Shown one piece after another: positions 5,996 through 6,530 of a stretch of 6,530 nucleotides of DNA. Source of the stretch: Sphingobacterium thalpophilum (GTDB lineage: Bacteria; Bacteroidota; Bacteroidia; Flavobacteriales; Flavobacteriaceae); assembly GCA_943328865.2 (NCBI GenBank), contig CALQBR020000082.1:1-6530 (forward strand), given 5' to 3'. Numbering within the stretch: position 1 is the stretch's first letter; every line of letters starts with the position of its first letter. Made by a program: the position numbers and the translations under genes. The notes below the pieces were generated by a model that was not told the DNA's origin, made no database searches, and saw only the letters and a list, made by a program, of their open reading frames with translations.

Positions 5996-6272
5996 TCAAA
6001 GTTCTATTGGAGAGGTCTTGCAACAGATTATTCAGGTAAATAAACTCCAATCTGGAATGGATCAGGTTTCTGTAAAAGACGCCTGGGTTTCACTGATGGG
6101 CAATGGGGTGAATAGTTATACCAGAAATGTAGTATTGAAAGGAAGTACACTTTATGTAGAGCTTACTTCTGCTGTATTGAGGGAAGAATTGACCCATGGA
6201 AAATCCAAGATAATTGCCATGATTAATGAAGAATTAAAAAGGGATATTGTAAAAGAAGTTGTTTTGCGCTAA
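5976..6272 (+). CDS. DUF721 family protein (DciA-like, probable helicase-loading factor)
   Basis: The 98-residue protein is a short, single-domain DUF721 member. The family pattern is visible as an N-terminal helix (IGEVLQQIIQVNKLQ, 11-25), the conserved Trp37 in VKDAWVSLMGNGV, then YTRNVVLKGSTLYVEL (48-63) and a closing helix with SAVLREELTHGKSKI and MINEEL (82-87). DUF721 proteins related to actinobacterial DciA bind the replicative helicase DnaB and help load it on DNA; the KH-like core seen here is the part shared with DciA. Transfer of that function to this short flavobacterial form is inference. It overlaps the preceding lipoprotein gene by 20 bases, so its translation may depend on it. 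It is convergent with ndk, with a terminator between. Confidence 0.87.
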   Translation: MAKRLNNQSSIGEVLQQIIQVNKLQSGMDQVSVKDAWVSLMGNGVNSYTRNVVLKGSTLYVELTSAVLREELTHGKSKIIAMINEELKRDIVKEVVLR

Positions 6273-6278
6273 CGCAAT

Positions 6279-6315
6279 AAAAAAAGGCTTGACAAATTTT
6301 ATATTTGTCAAGCCT
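6279..6315 (-). terminator. Rho-independent terminator of ndk (minus strand)
   Basis: A perfect 13-bp stem pairs 6285-6297 (AGGCTTGACAAAT) with 6303-6315 across the loop TTTAT. On the minus strand it is followed by seven Ts (the A run 6279-6285 on the + strand), 50 bases past the ndk stop. On the + strand there is no T run after the stem, so it mainly serves ndk, although it may also block + strand readthrough from the DUF721 gene. Confidence 0.88.
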
Positions 6316-6365
6316 AAATATTAAAATAGAATTGGGATATCAATTCCAGATTTGAATCTAATGAA

Positions 6366-6530
6366 TTAGAATTGCTCTCTTCCTGCAAAGTGGAAAGCAC
6401 TTTCTATTGCTGCATTTTCATCGCTATCAGATCCGTGAACTGCATTTTCTCCGATAGAAGTAGCGTATGCTTTACGAATGGTTCCTTCAGCAGCGTCAGC
6501 AGGGTTTGTAGCTCCAATTAAGGTTCTGAA
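6366..6530 (-). CDS. ndk: Nucleoside diphosphate kinase, C-terminal part
   Basis: The last 54 residues of Ndk are encoded, and the N-terminal ~85 lie beyond the window. The fragment opens [19 protein letters not shown], the nucleotide-binding stretch with its conserved Arg, Thr and Asn. It carries the active-site [12 protein letters not shown] (fragment residues 29-40), in which the His is phosphorylated during gamma-phosphate transfer from ATP to other NDPs. The end, FHFAGREQF, is normal. Given the usual length of about 139 residues, the catalytic His would be near residue 117. The enzyme is cytosolic and balances (d)NTP pools. Its promoter is outside the window, and it converges on the DUF721 gene. 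Confidence 0.97.
   Translation of the reverse strand, partial: FRTLIGATNPADAAEGTIRKAYATSIGENAVHGSDSDENAAIESAFHFAGREQF

Noticed and set aside
6264..6277. Short hairpin TTGCG/CGCAA over the DUF721 stop codon
   Set aside because: The five-base stem with no T tail in either direction is too weak to call a terminator; the nearby 13-bp stem explains termination.
1..6530. Mobile element, CRISPR array, toxin-antitoxin or defence system, rRNA or tRNA genes
   Set aside because: No transposase, integrase, repeat-spacer pattern, tRNA-like cloverleaf or rRNA segment was seen; almost all of the window is accounted for by core genes.

Overview
The window is AT-rich chromosomal DNA from a member of the Bacteroidota, most likely Flavobacterium or a close relative. 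The evidence is the gene order rpmB-rpmG-DUF4295-ftsY, start codons with no Shine-Dalgarno sequence in front of them, a sigma-ABfr type promoter (TTTG, then TAnnTTTG) before rpmB, and protein sequences that read as flavobacterial. Nothing suggests a mobile element, phage, CRISPR array or defence system; this is housekeeping core genome with a few poorly characterised small genes.

Layout. At 2-948 (+) a fumarylacetoacetate-hydrolase family enzyme, missing only its first few codons, overlaps by one base a small orphan Hpt (histidine phosphotransfer) protein. The pair ends at a T-tailed hairpin (958-1003). cinA follows at 1023-2276 (MoCF domain plus PncC-type NMN deamidase domain). From 2281 a clear promoter drives a ribosomal cluster: rpmB (L28), rpmG (L33) and a 50-residue Bacteroidota-specific DUF4295 protein, closed by a strong terminator at 3010-3048. 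After about 190 bp with no assigned function comes ftsY (SRP receptor GTPase), closely followed by a 55-residue two-helix membrane protein that appears co-transcribed with it. A hairpin at 4364-4398 separates this unit from a convergent lipoprotein serine hydrolase (4373-5437, -).

The 120 bp between the hydrolase and the next gene is a divergent promoter region with a good -7 box (5533-5540) facing right. It serves a small predicted lipoprotein with a lipocalin-like look, whose last 20 bases overlap a DUF721 (DciA-like) gene. The window ends inside ndk (nucleoside diphosphate kinase, -), whose terminator (6279-6315) lies between the two convergent genes.

How they fit together: rpmB, rpmG and DUF4295 supply the large ribosomal subunit, and FtsY next door receives translating ribosomes at the membrane. 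CinA recycles the NMN released by DNA ligase, Ndk balances nucleotide pools, and the DUF721 protein probably helps load the replicative helicase. The most useful points beyond routine annotation are the short genes at 2838-2990 and 4191-4358, the orphan Hpt coupled to a metabolic hydrolase, and the unexplained leader in front of ftsY.
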